From DAIPKP01 sp964545875 (GTDB lineage: Bacteria; Synergistota; Synergistia; Synergistales; Aminiphilaceae): DNA of 64,000 bases. The stretch lies in the NCBI GenBank assembly GCA_964545875.1, contig CAZJHH010000009.1, forward strand, positions 47,425 through 111,424. The letters are read 5' to 3'. This document shows, piece after piece, positions 42,591-52,818 of this stretch (position 1 is its first letter; every line of letters begins with the position of its first letter). A program made the position numbers and the translations under genes. A model generated the notes under the pieces. It did not search any database. It saw only the letters and a program-made list of their open reading frames with translations, and was not told the DNA's origin.

Positions 42591-45491
42591 TCATACCATC
42601 TGCCTTCGGCTGAGTTCGTAGAAGAAGCCTTGTTTTTCCATAAGCTCTTCGAAGGTTCCTTCCTCTCCGATGTGCCCTTTGTGGATCACCACGATGCGAT
42701 CCGCATTTCGAATGGTGGAGAGTCGGTGAGCCACCACGATACGGGTGGCATCGAGATTTTCCAGGCTCCGGGCCACGGCCTCCTGGGTACGGTTGTCCAG
42801 AGCGGAGGTAGCCTCGTCGAAAAAGAGAATCCGGGGCTTGTTCGCCACCGCCCTGGCAATGACAAGGCGCTGTTTCTGCCCCCCCGAAAGAGTATTGGCT
42901 CCCTCGGTAATCATGGTATGCATTCCCATGGGCATGGCCTTGATATCCTCTTCGAGCCCCGCAATCCGGGCGGCCTCCCATGCCTGGTCCAGGGTAAGGG
43001 ACCGGGAGCAGACGATGTTGGAGTATATATCCCCCGCCACGATTCCTCCTTGCTGGAGCACCGTTCCGATCTGGGCGCGCATCTTTCGGAGGTCCATGTC
43101 CTTGAGGGGCTTGTTGTCGAAAAAGATCTCTCCCCGCTCGGGAAATTCGAATCCCAGAAGAAGCCGGATGAGGGTGGATTTCCCGGAACCCGAGGCTCCC
43201 ACGATGGCAAGAAATTCTCCTCCCCGCACGGTAAGGGAAAAATTCTGGAAGATGGCGGGAGCATCCCGGTGATAGCGAAAGGTAACTGCGGAAATATCGA
43301 TGTTTCCCCGGAGTTCTCCGGGATCTCCCCGGGCTTCGCTTGCCTCGGGCTCCTCCCGGAGGATGGGATCCAGAGATTCGTAGAGGGGAAGCACTCCCAA
43401 AAAGACGGTAACGCTGGAGATGAGCCCCATAAAGGCGCCCTGCATGGCTCCATAGGCGGACCAGAAGCTGACGAAATGTCCCACCTGGTACTCATGGTTT
43501 CCCATATCGTCGGGATATCCCATGCGGAAGTACATGATCACCAGAAAGATGGCTATGGCTCCAAAGGCGGGAAAGAGGGCGGAAAAGGCGCTCAGCAGAT
43601 TCGCCGCCCACCGGGCCCGATAGCTGAGTATGCGTTGCCAGGAGAAGAGAGAGGCCCATTTGGCAAAAACCTCCTCCTCCGCCGCGGCCACCCGAATCTT
43701 GTTGAGCCCCGTGAGAATCTGGAACACCACCCCGCTCAGCCGATTCTGCACCGCCACCATGCGCCGCTGAAAGCGTATCTGCACGTAGGCGGAAATACCC
43801 ATGGCAAGCCCCAGAAGAAGCAGGCATCCCAGGGCCGCCAGGGCGATTTTCCAGTCGTAGTAGAACATCTGCCCGAGATAGAGCAGGGAAAAGGCCGCGT
43901 TGGGCACCAGAGAACGTACGGACTGCCCCAGAAAGGTGCGGATGTTGTAAAGCCCCAGAGCCTTTCCCGCAAGATCTCCCGAGGAAAATCGCCGAAAGAA
44001 GGTCACCCGAAGGCGCAGGATTCGGTCCCAGAGGGCCATTTCCACGTCATGATCCATGCGGCTTTCGGTGCGGAAGAGGGCGATCTGCTGGGAGAGACGG
44101 AGCAGGGCGGTGGTTATTCCCAGGGATACGAGAAGAAAAAAGAACTGCCATATCTGTCCCCGTTCGGCGCTGGGAATGATATCCTGAAAGATCTTGCCGT
44201 TGATCATGGGAACGAAAAGCCCCAGAGACCCCATGCCGAAGGCCACTCCCAGGGCATACAAGAGTTCCTTCCAGGAGCGGAAGAGGCCGAAGGCGAAGAG
44301 ATCCTTCCGGGTCATACTTCCCGAGGGAAAGGGGCGGTACATTCCCCAGGCCTGAAGAGCTATCTTTGCCGCGTCTTCGGGGCGGAGGATCTCCTCTCGA
44401 TCCTCTTCGGGAAAGTAGATGAAACACCTTCCTCCCCGGGGAAGAAGGAGAACTTCCTTTTTTTCCTCTTCCAAGAGGCCCACGAAGGGCAGGGAGTCCC
44501 GACGCTCCCATCCCTTTTCGAGGGTAATTCGCCGTATCCGCAGATTGAAGGCCCTTGCCAGGTCTTCCAGGGTGCGTATCCTTTCGGGATGGTGGATGAT
44601 CTTGGGGAGCCGGAAGTTCATCTCCTCCCCCATTCGGGCAGCCAGGCGGAAAAGGGGCGAAAGGGGCACCGCCGCCTCCTCTTTTTTTCGGAAGAGTACG
44701 CCTCCCAGAGAGACGAAGGCTTCCTGAAAGCGTTCCTTTCGGAGATTTTTCATGGTCTCCCCGAGATTCCATTGATCTCCCAGGGAAAGCCGGGAGTGGA
44801 GATTGAGGAGTTTCAGATCCAGTTTCAGGTTCTGCTCCAGAGCGTTCCAGAAAAGCCCTCGGGCGCGGAGATCCTCCCCCTTCGAGCTTTCGAAGGAACA
44901 GTCCTGGAGGCTGCGCATCCAGAGATGTTCCCCGGTATAATAGAATTTTCCTGGCTCCATCTCCTCTTCCCCCAGAATAAGGGCACTCCCATCCCGGAGA
45001 TCGAGCCAGAATCCCTCCTTGTCGGAAGGCCCCGCATATCGGTCCGCGGGAAGACGTTCCAGCTCTTCCCGGGAGAGTCGATCCAGGTTACCCTGCGGAA
45101 AGGGAACATCCTTTACAAGCACCTCTCCGAAAGAGGCCAACAGCTTCTCCCCCCTGGAGGCAAGCCAGTTTTGAAGATCCGGATCCTGCTGTTCCTCCAG
45201 AATCTCCCAGGACACTTCCAGAATCCGGGACTCTCCCCGGGGAGTCAGTTCCAGTAAATAGGGAATCTCTTCGTTCCGGGGAAGATCGAAAAAAGCCTCT
45301 CCCAAAGAAAGCGAGAACAGATATTCCCGGGCTCCCCGGACATTCTCTCCCAAAAGGGGAACCCCGTGAACATCCAGGATACCCTCCAGCACGAAGAGAA
45401 CCCGCCGCGTTCGCCCTCCCTCTTGGGGAAGACTCGACGTGCTGTGCCGCTCAGTGCCCAAGAGCCGAATCGTATTCAGGAATGCCTCCAT
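42591..45491 (-). CDS. NHLM-type RiPP ABC exporter (second transporter)
   Basis: A 966-residue transporter of the NHLM bacteriocin-system type. A long N-terminal region (to about 400) has no C39 peptidase, followed by six membrane helices and a C-terminal ATPase with Walker A (GASGSGKST), the LSGGQKQR signature and Walker B with catalytic Glu (ILFFDEATSALD). It follows the C39 exporter after a 105-nt gap. NHLM systems usually have this protein paired with the peptidase-carrying exporter and the HlyD-like adaptor; division of labour between the two ATPases is not known. Confidence 0.92.
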   Translation of the reverse strand: MEAFLNTIRLLGTERHSTSSLPQEGGRTRRVLFVLEGILDVHGVPLLGENVRGAREYLFSLSLGEAFFDLPRNEEIPYLLELTPRGESRILEVSWEILEEQQDPDLQNWLASRGEKLLASFGEVLVKDVPFPQGNLDRLSREELERLPADRYAGPSDKEGFWLDLRDGSALILGEEEMEPGKFYYTGEHLWMRSLQDCSFESSKGEDLRARGLFWNALEQNLKLDLKLLNLHSRLSLGDQWNLGETMKNLRKERFQEAFVSLGGVLFRKKEEAAVPLSPLFRLAARMGEEMNFRLPKIIHHPERIRTLEDLARAFNLRIRRITLEKGWERRDSLPFVGLLEEEKKEVLLLPRGGRCFIYFPEEDREEILRPEDAAKIALQAWGMYRPFPSGSMTRKDLFAFGLFRSWKELLYALGVAFGMGSLGLFVPMINGKIFQDIIPSAERGQIWQFFFLLVSLGITTALLRLSQQIALFRTESRMDHDVEMALWDRILRLRVTFFRRFSSGDLAGKALGLYNIRTFLGQSVRSLVPNAAFSLLYLGQMFYYDWKIALAALGCLLLLGLAMGISAYVQIRFQRRMVAVQNRLSGVVFQILTGLNKIRVAAAEEEVFAKWASLFSWQRILSYRARWAANLLSAFSALFPAFGAIAIFLVIMYFRMGYPDDMGNHEYQVGHFVSFWSAYGAMQGAFMGLISSVTVFLGVLPLYESLDPILREEPEASEARGDPGELRGNIDISAVTFRYHRDAPAIFQNFSLTVRGGEFLAIVGASGSGKSTLIRLLLGFEFPERGEIFFDNKPLKDMDLRKMRAQIGTVLQQGGIVAGDIYSNIVCSRSLTLDQAWEAARIAGLEEDIKAMPMGMHTMITEGANTLSGGQKQRLVIARAVANKPRILFFDEATSALDNRTQEAVARSLENLDATRIVVAHRLSTIRNADRIVVIHKGHIGEEGTFEELMEKQGFFYELSRRQMV

Positions 45492-45596
45492 GGTTCTCTA
45501 CCCTTCCCATGCATCCTCTTTCCGAAGAAAGCCTTTTCTTCCCTCGTGCGGGAACCTTTCGTCCGAAGCTTCGGGATTCTCCCCCTTTATGCCCGG

Positions 45597-47804
45597 CTAC
45601 CCCTGAATGAGATCATAGTACCGTCCCCGGAGAGCCACCAGATCCTCGTGACGCCCCCGCTCCGCCACCTTTCCCCGATGGAGCACGATAATCTCGTCGC
45701 TGTCCCGGATGGTGGAAAGCCGATGAGCCACTATAAGGCAGGTACATCCCCGGCGGCGGAGATTCTGGTCCACCATCTGCTCCGTGGGAGGATCCAGGGC
45801 GCTGGTGGCCTCGTCCATCACCAAAAGGGAGGGGCGCATCACCAAGGCCCGGGCGATTTCCAGACGCTGTCTCTGACCTCCGCTGAAATTCCTGCCGTTT
45901 TCCTCCACCGGGGAGTCATATCCCTGAGGACGGGCAACGATATCCTCATGAATGTCCACATCCTTGCAGGCCTGGATGATCCACTCCTCGGGAATTCCCT
46001 CCCGCCACAGAACGAGATTCTCCCGAATGCTCCCTTCGTAGAGCACGATATCCTGATCCACGAAGGCAAAAGAACGAGCCAGGCAATCCCGGGAAATATT
46101 CCGCCGGAGATAGCCGTCGTAAAGCACCTCTCCCTCCCAGGGATCATAGAGTCCGCAAATGAGCTTGGCCACCGTGGACTTTCCCGATCCCGATCCCCCC
46201 ACCAGGGCCACACGAGCCCCAGGAGAGAGGTGCAGGGAGAAGTTTTCGATGAGAGGAGGCTCCAGTCGGGAGTAGCCGAAGGTAAGTCCCCGAACCTCCA
46301 GACTTCCCGAAAGGCGAAAGGGACGAATTTCCGGAAGGGAGGAACGGAGAGGTTCCTCTTCTCCGGGGTTCCAGGAGGAATTTCCGGGATATCGGAGCAC
46401 GTCCTCCAGTCGGTTCAGAGTGCCTTGGATGGTTTGGAAACTGCTGCTCAGATCCACCAGCTGTCCTACGGGAGCGAGAAAGTTGTTCATCAGGGTCTGC
46501 ATGGCCAGAAGCATTCCCAGAGAAAGAATTCCCTCCATCACCTGGAGTCCCCCGAAGCAGAGCACGCAGGCCGCCACCACGGAAGCGAGCAGGGTGGGTA
46601 CCGGCTCGATAAGGGTATTGAAAAACTCCATTTTCACCTGGGCGTTTTTTGTCTTGGTAAGGTATCCCGCTATTCGAGAAAACTGGTCGTCCTCTCCTCC
46701 GGTGGATTTGATGGTTTCGATGAGCTGGAGCCCGCTCATGGCGATTCCCGAAAACTTGCCCCGATCCGAAAGAATCCGCTCGTTCAAATCCGATCGTTTC
46801 CGCTGCATTCCCCAGAGCAGGAGAACGTTCACCAAAGCGGCTCCCACTCCGATGAGGGAGAGCAGAGGGGAGTAGCCGAACATGACGAAAAGGTAAAAGA
46901 TCAGGGTGGAACAGCTGAGCAGGGTGGTGGCAAGCTGCCGGGAAAGGGTGGTGGCCACCTGGTCGTTCAGGGCCACCCGGTTGCCCACCTCGCCGCAGAA
47001 ACGCTGAATGAAGAAGGAGTAGGGAAGCCGAAGTACGTGCAGAAAGAACCGGGAGGAGTGACAGGTGGCGAGAGACATTTCCTGCCGAAGCAGCATGTTC
47101 TGCTGGAGCAGGGTGAGAGCTCCCTGGAGCAGTCCGAGGATACCGAGAAAGAGAAGCAGGGGCTTGAAGTATCCCGGCTGAAAGCTTATAAGCACGTGAT
47201 CGAGAAAAATCTGGGAGAGCCCAGGCACCAAAAGCCCGGGCAAAACAAGCCCCAGCCCCGCAAGAATCGCAAAGAGAAGCATGGTCTTCACGGGCCCGAG
47301 GCGTTGCTTCAGGGCCTTCCAGGGGCGCTTGGGAGCTCCTCCGGGAACGAAATTCTCCCCCGGCACGAGAGAGAGAGCCACTCCGGTAAAGCTCTTGTCG
47401 AAAGTTTCCGCGGTTACCACCCGGGGCCCCGATGCGGGATCGTTGAGATAGATTTTCGCTCCCCGAATTCCCTCAAGTACCAGAAAATGATTGAAGTTCC
47501 AGAAGAGAATCAGGGGAAGGGGGAGTTTCCGGAGATCCTCGATCTCCACCCGGTATCCCTCTGCCTGAAGACCGTAGGTTCTGGCGGCGTTCAGGATATT
47601 CCCCGCCTTACTGCCGTCCCGGGTGATGCCGCAATCCTCCCGCAAGGTTTCCAGGGGAACGAAACGACCATAGTACCCCAGCACGATGCCCAGGCTTGCG
47701 GCACCGCACTCGGTGGCTTCCATCTGCAGGAGTGTGGGGGTCTTGATCCGCCCCTCTCCGGAGTTCCATTGCAGGGGAGCGGGGTTTTTGGCGAATCGCT
47801 TCAT
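45597..47804 (-). CDS. C39 peptidase-containing ABC exporter (PCAT)
   Basis: A 735-residue exporter that removes the leader at a double-Gly site and exports the core peptide. The N-terminal C39 domain has the nucleophile Cys33 (QMEATECGAASLGIVLGYYG), His106 (NFNHFLVLEGI) and Asp122 (LNDPASG). There follow six helices and an ATPase: Walker A GGSGSGKST, SGGQRQR and LLVMDEATSALD. ATG at 47804 forms an ATGA with the HlyD stop. The precursor at 59.1 kb has a matching VAGG cleavage site. Confidence 0.96.
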   Translation of the reverse strand: MKRFAKNPAPLQWNSGEGRIKTPTLLQMEATECGAASLGIVLGYYGRFVPLETLREDCGITRDGSKAGNILNAARTYGLQAEGYRVEIEDLRKLPLPLILFWNFNHFLVLEGIRGAKIYLNDPASGPRVVTAETFDKSFTGVALSLVPGENFVPGGAPKRPWKALKQRLGPVKTMLLFAILAGLGLVLPGLLVPGLSQIFLDHVLISFQPGYFKPLLLFLGILGLLQGALTLLQQNMLLRQEMSLATCHSSRFFLHVLRLPYSFFIQRFCGEVGNRVALNDQVATTLSRQLATTLLSCSTLIFYLFVMFGYSPLLSLIGVGAALVNVLLLWGMQRKRSDLNERILSDRGKFSGIAMSGLQLIETIKSTGGEDDQFSRIAGYLTKTKNAQVKMEFFNTLIEPVPTLLASVVAACVLCFGGLQVMEGILSLGMLLAMQTLMNNFLAPVGQLVDLSSSFQTIQGTLNRLEDVLRYPGNSSWNPGEEEPLRSSLPEIRPFRLSGSLEVRGLTFGYSRLEPPLIENFSLHLSPGARVALVGGSGSGKSTVAKLICGLYDPWEGEVLYDGYLRRNISRDCLARSFAFVDQDIVLYEGSIRENLVLWREGIPEEWIIQACKDVDIHEDIVARPQGYDSPVEENGRNFSGGQRQRLEIARALVMRPSLLVMDEATSALDPPTEQMVDQNLRRRGCTCLIVAHRLSTIRDSDEIIVLHRGKVAERGRHEDLVALRGRYYDLIQG

Positions 47805-49084
47805 TCGGTCTCTCCCACCCCGAGAAGGTACTTTTTGATAAAGGGAAGTACCAGGGTTATGGGCTTCTGCCGACGAGTGACGATTTCCACGCTGCAAAGA
47901 GTGTTTCTCTCGATTTTCATGGGAGGCCCCTTGCCGGAGGTCCACGCATAGCCGCTCACGGTACTGTCCGAGGAAAGGAGATCCACCGCCACCAGCATGG
48001 CGGCCCCTCTCTGGGCGATCTGATCCACCAGGTTCTCGTCTCCCAGCATACGGAGCATGGTTTTCTTGGAGACCGGAGCATCGGAAAAGTCCCAGACCCT
48101 CCCCCGAATGGAGCCGTACTCCTCCTCCTTGATCATGATCAGAGAGACCAGGGCTTCCATTTCTTTGCGAATTTTTTTACCCTCCCCGGCGGAAACGTAC
48201 GTTTGCGCGTAGAGGATGGCGTTCTCCTCTCGGAGTTCCTCCTCCACCACAAAAATCGCCTCTCCATCCCCCACGATCTCTCCGGGATTCTTGTATATTC
48301 CCGTGATATACCCCGAGACTGTACTCAGGAGCACCCGATTTTCCTGAAACGTGGTTTCGAGTTGCCGTACCTGTTCCTGTTGCTGCAGAATCTGGTACTC
48401 CAGATCCCGGCGTTCCTTTTCCCACTGGGATTGAGATTCCACCGTGGAAACCGGAAGCTTCGCCAGGTTTTGCCGGTAGGTAAGGATATCTTCCAGAACC
48501 CGGTCGTAGTCGTCTCGCACGTCCATATATTGTTTTTCCGTAACCAACTGTTTTTCAAAAAGGGCGGCATACTTTCGCTCCATATCCCGGAGGCGCTTCA
48601 TACGCTCCTCCGCGGCGGCTATGGAAGCCTTCAGGGTCTGCCGCTGTTTTTCCGTATAGGTATCTTCGTACCCCTTACGGGAGGTCTCGGTAGCCTCGGC
48701 CTGGGCAAGCTGCTTTCGGAGATTTTCGAGCTTTTTCTCCGCCTCCTCCAGCTTCTGCTCCGTATCGATCTGTTCTATCCAGGCCAGGGGTTGGCCTTTT
48801 TCCACATAGTCGTTGATATATACCGCAATCCGGGAGATTCTTCCTCCTCCCTTGGGCCCCAACTCCACAATGTTGCCGGTTCCCAAAAGAATTCCCATAC
48901 CGGAAATCTTGGTAGGCACGGAGCCGAAAAAACCCCAGAGAAGCAGTGAAAGGAGAAGCACCAGGCAGGCGAGAAGAAATATCCACTGCTTGGGGCCCAC
49001 GTAACACATCATCTGGTCCAGCTGTTCCGGAGAGGAAAGCTTTTCCAGAGCTTTTTTCCTAAAGAGATTTCCCGGATTTCCCAC
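47801..49084 (-). CDS. HlyD-type adaptor of the NHLM secretion system
   Basis: A 427-residue periplasmic adaptor. One N-terminal membrane helix (WIFLLACLVLLLSLLLWGFFG) is followed by a biotinyl-lipoyl half, a long coiled coil (about residues 110-240) and a beta-barrel part ending FIKKYLLGVGETE. The GTG at 49084 is preferred because AAAGGAG lies 9 nt upstream; a TTG at 49111 lacks support. It is coupled to the C39 exporter and bridges it to TolC. Confidence 0.92.
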   Translation of the reverse strand: MGNPGNLFRKKALEKLSSPEQLDQMMCYVGPKQWIFLLACLVLLLSLLLWGFFGSVPTKISGMGILLGTGNIVELGPKGGGRISRIAVYINDYVEKGQPLAWIEQIDTEQKLEEAEKKLENLRKQLAQAEATETSRKGYEDTYTEKQRQTLKASIAAAEERMKRLRDMERKYAALFEKQLVTEKQYMDVRDDYDRVLEDILTYRQNLAKLPVSTVESQSQWEKERRDLEYQILQQQEQVRQLETTFQENRVLLSTVSGYITGIYKNPGEIVGDGEAIFVVEEELREENAILYAQTYVSAGEGKKIRKEMEALVSLIMIKEEEYGSIRGRVWDFSDAPVSKKTMLRMLGDENLVDQIAQRGAAMLVAVDLLSSDSTVSGYAWTSGKGPPMKIERNTLCSVEIVTRRQKPITLVLPFIKKYLLGVGETE

Positions 49085-49114
49085 GGCGCTTTTCTCCTTT
49101 CTTACAGGCAATGT

Positions 49115-50950
49115 TTAATGTTTGCGGTTGATACTTCCCCGGCCTTCCCGAAGATAGCCGATAAAGTCCACATGGGGAGGCGTGGCATGCCGCAGAGCCT
49201 CCGCCACGTCCCTCAGGGGAAAGGTCAGGGGAATTCTTTTCGTGCCGAAACGAAGCTCCTCCGGAGGATGAGGAGGGGAGGTGAGGCGTTCCTCCCGAAG
49301 GCGGGAGGAAAACTCCTGGGTCAATCGAAAGGCGGTCTGCCGGGACATGCCGGGAGCCTCGAAATCCACCACCGGCGGGGCCAAATCGGCTCCCTCGGGA
49401 AAGGTCATGGCGGAGATGCCGAACCTTTCGGGATGTCGCATCACCGAAGACCCCGGAGCAACCTGAAAGGCGGAATAAAATACGGACTGCACCCCTCCCC
49501 GATGGAGACACTCCCGGATGGTCTCGAAGGATCTTCGGGCCTCCTCTTCAGTCTCCGAGGGAAATCCCACCATCATATAGGCCCCCACGGGAATGCCCGC
49601 CCAGGAGGCGTTGGAAAGCACCCGCTCCACCAGCTCCCAGGTAATTCCCTTGCACATATGCCCCAGAAGTCGATTATTGGAGCTTTCCACTCCCATCACC
49701 AGACGGCGGCATCCCGCTTGGCGAAAGAGCATGCACCGCTCCAAAGTCAACCGGGCATCCGCCCGAACGTTGACGCTCCAGCCTATGTCCAATTTTTCCC
49801 GGCATACCCAGGCGGCGAAACGCTCCAGCATCTCCGGATCCGCCTCGTCGTCCCCGAAGGCGAAGGATTGCTGTCCCCGATTCCGCACGAGGAAACGAAG
49901 TTTTTCGAAAAGCTCGTCTCCTCCCGAATCGACGTGCCGGATGAACTCGTCTTCGGTGCGGCAGAAGGCGCAACGCCCCCAGGAACATCCCCGGGAGAGC
50001 CGGAATCCCGCGAATTCCCCCGAGGCGTCTTGATAATACTCCTCCTTCGGAAAGAAACGGTATTCCGGAGAAATTGTCTCCAGAGCAACGGGAGCAGCCG
50101 GAGGATTACGCCGAAGCTGCCCCTCTTCCAGCCAAAGAAGGCCCGGAACCGAGGCAAGATTTCCCCGGGCGAACCGGCAAATCTCGTAGAGGCGTTCCAA
50201 AGGAACTTCTCCATCTCCCGTTATCATACCGTCAATCCATCGAAAAAGGCCGGCCTTTCGCGTCGTTGCAAGATGCAGGGTCACAAAGGCTCCTCCCAGG
50301 ACGATAAAAGCCCGGGGGAATCGCTTCTTGAGCTCCCGGGCCATGCGAAAGGCAGGAATCGCCTGGCCTCCGTAGGTAACGGAGATACCGATCACCGGAG
50401 GAGCATACCCCTCGAGACGACGAGAAAACCAGCAGGCAAAGAAATCCTCGAAGATCCCATCTCCTTCGGCACACTCCACAATCTCCTCGCTGCTGTAACA
50501 GCTTCCGGGGGCTTCATAGAAAATCCCCTCCCCCACGTTCCAGAGGCTTTCGGGAAAACGGGAAATCCAGAGAAACTTGGCCATACTTTCAAAAAGAGTG
50601 CTCCTCACGTGTCCCTCCATGGCTTCCCGAGGGTCCAGGGAGCGCCGTACCGCCTCCTCCCCCGCCATGTCCAACACGATCCGGGCCTTGGCGAGAGAAA
50701 GATATTCCATCATCTCCGGAAAGGCGAGAGATTTTTGGGAACCCAGTTCTTCGATGCGGTCCGCTCCCTCCGGAAAACCCGAAAAAAGACGTTCCTCCCG
50801 GAAGAAGTGTCGAAAAAAGGCGAGGTTTCCATCCAGACAAATCAGGGGAATACCCCGGCTCTTCAAGTAGCCCGCCAGCTGCGGAAGCGCCGCTCCGGGT
50901 CGATGGGGAGCATCGCAGGGAGGAAGGAGAAGAAGCAGATCTTTTTTCAT
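49115..50950 (-). CDS. B12-type radical SAM protein, RiPP paralogue 3
   Basis: A 611-residue protein with an N-terminal Rossmann-like cobalamin-binding-type domain (about 180-270, IGISVTYGGQAIPAFRMAR then IVLGGAFVT) and a radical SAM core. The cluster Cys are 322, 327 and 330 (GCSWGRCAFC, a CX4CX2C spacing). The B12 ligand motif DxHxxG is not seen, so cobalamin would have to bind without it. ATG at 50950 overlaps paralogue 2 by ATGA. Such enzymes most often methylate unactivated carbons in RiPPs; the actual reaction is unknown. Confidence 0.9.
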   Translation of the reverse strand: MKKDLLLLLPPCDAPHRPGAALPQLAGYLKSRGIPLICLDGNLAFFRHFFREERLFSGFPEGADRIEELGSQKSLAFPEMMEYLSLAKARIVLDMAGEEAVRRSLDPREAMEGHVRSTLFESMAKFLWISRFPESLWNVGEGIFYEAPGSCYSSEEIVECAEGDGIFEDFFACWFSRRLEGYAPPVIGISVTYGGQAIPAFRMARELKKRFPRAFIVLGGAFVTLHLATTRKAGLFRWIDGMITGDGEVPLERLYEICRFARGNLASVPGLLWLEEGQLRRNPPAAPVALETISPEYRFFPKEEYYQDASGEFAGFRLSRGCSWGRCAFCRTEDEFIRHVDSGGDELFEKLRFLVRNRGQQSFAFGDDEADPEMLERFAAWVCREKLDIGWSVNVRADARLTLERCMLFRQAGCRRLVMGVESSNNRLLGHMCKGITWELVERVLSNASWAGIPVGAYMMVGFPSETEEEARRSFETIRECLHRGGVQSVFYSAFQVAPGSSVMRHPERFGISAMTFPEGADLAPPVVDFEAPGMSRQTAFRLTQEFSSRLREERLTSPPHPPEELRFGTKRIPLTFPLRDVAEALRHATPPHVDFIGYLREGRGSINRKH

Positions 50951-52818
50951 GATACGTCTTTTCGCGCAAGAGGAGGTATCATCCGAGATCCTCCTTCCAA
51001 AAATCCCCCGAAAGATACGTGGGGTTCCGTATTGCCGCCGATACGGCTCCCGATTTCCATAAGATCGTACCGGAGAGGAACGATTTCGCCTCCAAGAGAG
51101 ACCTCTCGCAGCGGAAGAGGCATGCGTTTTCCCAGAATTTTCCATATGGCCCAGCTGAATTTCTGCATGAGAGCGAAAGATTCCCGCCGGGTCATGCCCT
51201 CCCCCTCGAACCAGACGTTGGGAGGATCCAGATCGAGCCCCCGAGGGAGCTTGAGATTCGTGATTCCATATTCCCGGGGGTTTTGGCCTATGCAGGAATC
51301 CGTGAGCACCTGGTAAGGAGAGTAGAAGACGTAGCTCACGTCTCCCTCGCCGCAATAGCGGGCAATTCTGGAAAAGGAATATTCCGCCTCCTCCAGAGTC
51401 TCCGTGGGAAGGCCCGCAATCATATAAATCCCCGCTCGAAGTCCTGCCCATGAAACGTTGGAAAGAACCTGTTCGATAAGGGGCACGGTAATTCCCTTTT
51501 TGATGAGCTTGAGAATACGATCATGGAAGCTTTCGAGTCCCAGAATGAGATTGATGCATCCCGCCTCACGGAAAAGAGTGCACCGATCCAGGGTGAGCTT
51601 TTTGTCCATCCGCATGTTGATAGACCATTCCACGGGGAGTTTTTCCTCCAGAACCCGCCGGGCAAAGTGTTCCACCAGCTCCGGGGATGCCTCGTCGTCG
51701 GTAAAGGGAAAGAACACCGCCCCGGTCTCTCGGGCGTAGCGGCGCACCTGTTCGAAAAAGCGATCCGGATTCCCCTCCTGATAGGCCGAAATGAGGGAGG
51801 ATTTGGTACGGCAGAAGGCACACTTCGCCCAGGAGCACCCCCGGGAAAGTCGGAAGAAAACGAAAGCATCGCCTTTTTTTCGATAATAGCCTTCGGGAGG
51901 AAAGTCCCCATATTCCGGATAAACTTCTTCCAGGGGAAGGTGCGGCGATTCGGGATTGCACCGACGCACCCCCCCTTCGAGGTAGATCAGGCCGGGAACT
52001 CCCGCAAAGTCGGGCTTTTCCTCCTCCAAAGCTTCGTAGAGCCTCTGGAGAGGGATCTCTCCGTCTCCCACGATCATGGTGTCCATGTAGCGGAACAGGG
52101 CATTGTGCGGTACCCGGGAGAGGTGAAACATCACGAAGGGCCCTCCGAAGACGATATGGGTTTTGGGAGAAAACCGGCGGATCACCCGGGCTATCCGCAA
52201 CGCCGGCACGATATGCCCCGGAAAGATCACCGAAAGCCCCGCCACCCTGGGAGGGTTTGTACTGAAATAGGGCCTGAGATATTCCTCGAAAAAGGAACCG
52301 AAAAGGCCATCCTCCTCCGCCGTTTCGAGAAGATCTGCACTGGCGTAGGGATTTCCCCGGGGAGCGTACTGCATATCTTCGTCGTTATGGCGTATGTTCT
52401 CGGGGAAAGAGGGGGCGAAGATCAGCCGGGAAACCGCATCGAGAATCTTTCCCTGAAGTTCCTTGGGCATGGGTTTTTTCCGTTCCAGATACTCCGTAAG
52501 AAGATCCCTGCCGAAGTGTTCCAAAATCGATCCCGCCCGGGCCAGAGAGAGATACTCCACCATCTCCGGAAAGGCAAGCCTGGAGTGCCCGTCCAGCTCT
52601 CTCAGACGGTGCAGCGCATAGGCCTCACCCTCCCGAAGCCGGGATCCGGTGAAGGCGGCATGGCAAAAGGCAATGTTCGCATCCAGGGCAGTCACGGGAA
52701 TTCCCTTTTTGCGAAGAAACCCCGCAAGCTGGGGAACGCTGGGATAGGGTCGCGTGGGAGAGCTTACAGGGGGGATGATGAGGGTCATACCTCGTAAGCT
52801 TCCTGGGGAAACTGTCAT
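50947..52818 (-). CDS. B12-type radical SAM protein, RiPP paralogue 2
   Basis: A 623-residue paralogue of the other two, the same layout: an N-terminal block (PPVSSPTRPYPSVPQLAGFLRKKG, then FPEMVEYLSLARA), a Rossmann-like domain at about 192-285 (GHIVPALRIARVI, IVFGGPFV) and the SAM core with Cys 328, 333 and 336 (GCSWAKCAFC). Start is ATG 52818 overlapping the upstream stop; an inner Met ten codons later is also possible. It is likely to act on the same precursor as its neighbours, perhaps at different core positions. Confidence 0.9.
   Translation of the reverse strand: MTVSPGSLRGMTLIIPPVSSPTRPYPSVPQLAGFLRKKGIPVTALDANIAFCHAAFTGSRLREGEAYALHRLRELDGHSRLAFPEMVEYLSLARAGSILEHFGRDLLTEYLERKKPMPKELQGKILDAVSRLIFAPSFPENIRHNDEDMQYAPRGNPYASADLLETAEEDGLFGSFFEEYLRPYFSTNPPRVAGLSVIFPGHIVPALRIARVIRRFSPKTHIVFGGPFVMFHLSRVPHNALFRYMDTMIVGDGEIPLQRLYEALEEEKPDFAGVPGLIYLEGGVRRCNPESPHLPLEEVYPEYGDFPPEGYYRKKGDAFVFFRLSRGCSWAKCAFCRTKSSLISAYQEGNPDRFFEQVRRYARETGAVFFPFTDDEASPELVEHFARRVLEEKLPVEWSINMRMDKKLTLDRCTLFREAGCINLILGLESFHDRILKLIKKGITVPLIEQVLSNVSWAGLRAGIYMIAGLPTETLEEAEYSFSRIARYCGEGDVSYVFYSPYQVLTDSCIGQNPREYGITNLKLPRGLDLDPPNVWFEGEGMTRRESFALMQKFSWAIWKILGKRMPLPLREVSLGGEIVPLRYDLMEIGSRIGGNTEPHVSFGGFLEGGSRMIPPLARKDVS

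Noticed and set aside
42588..47951. Very long plus-strand frames opposite the two ABC exporter genes.
   Set aside because: The minus-strand genes have complete Walker, signature and C39 motifs; the plus-strand frames have none.
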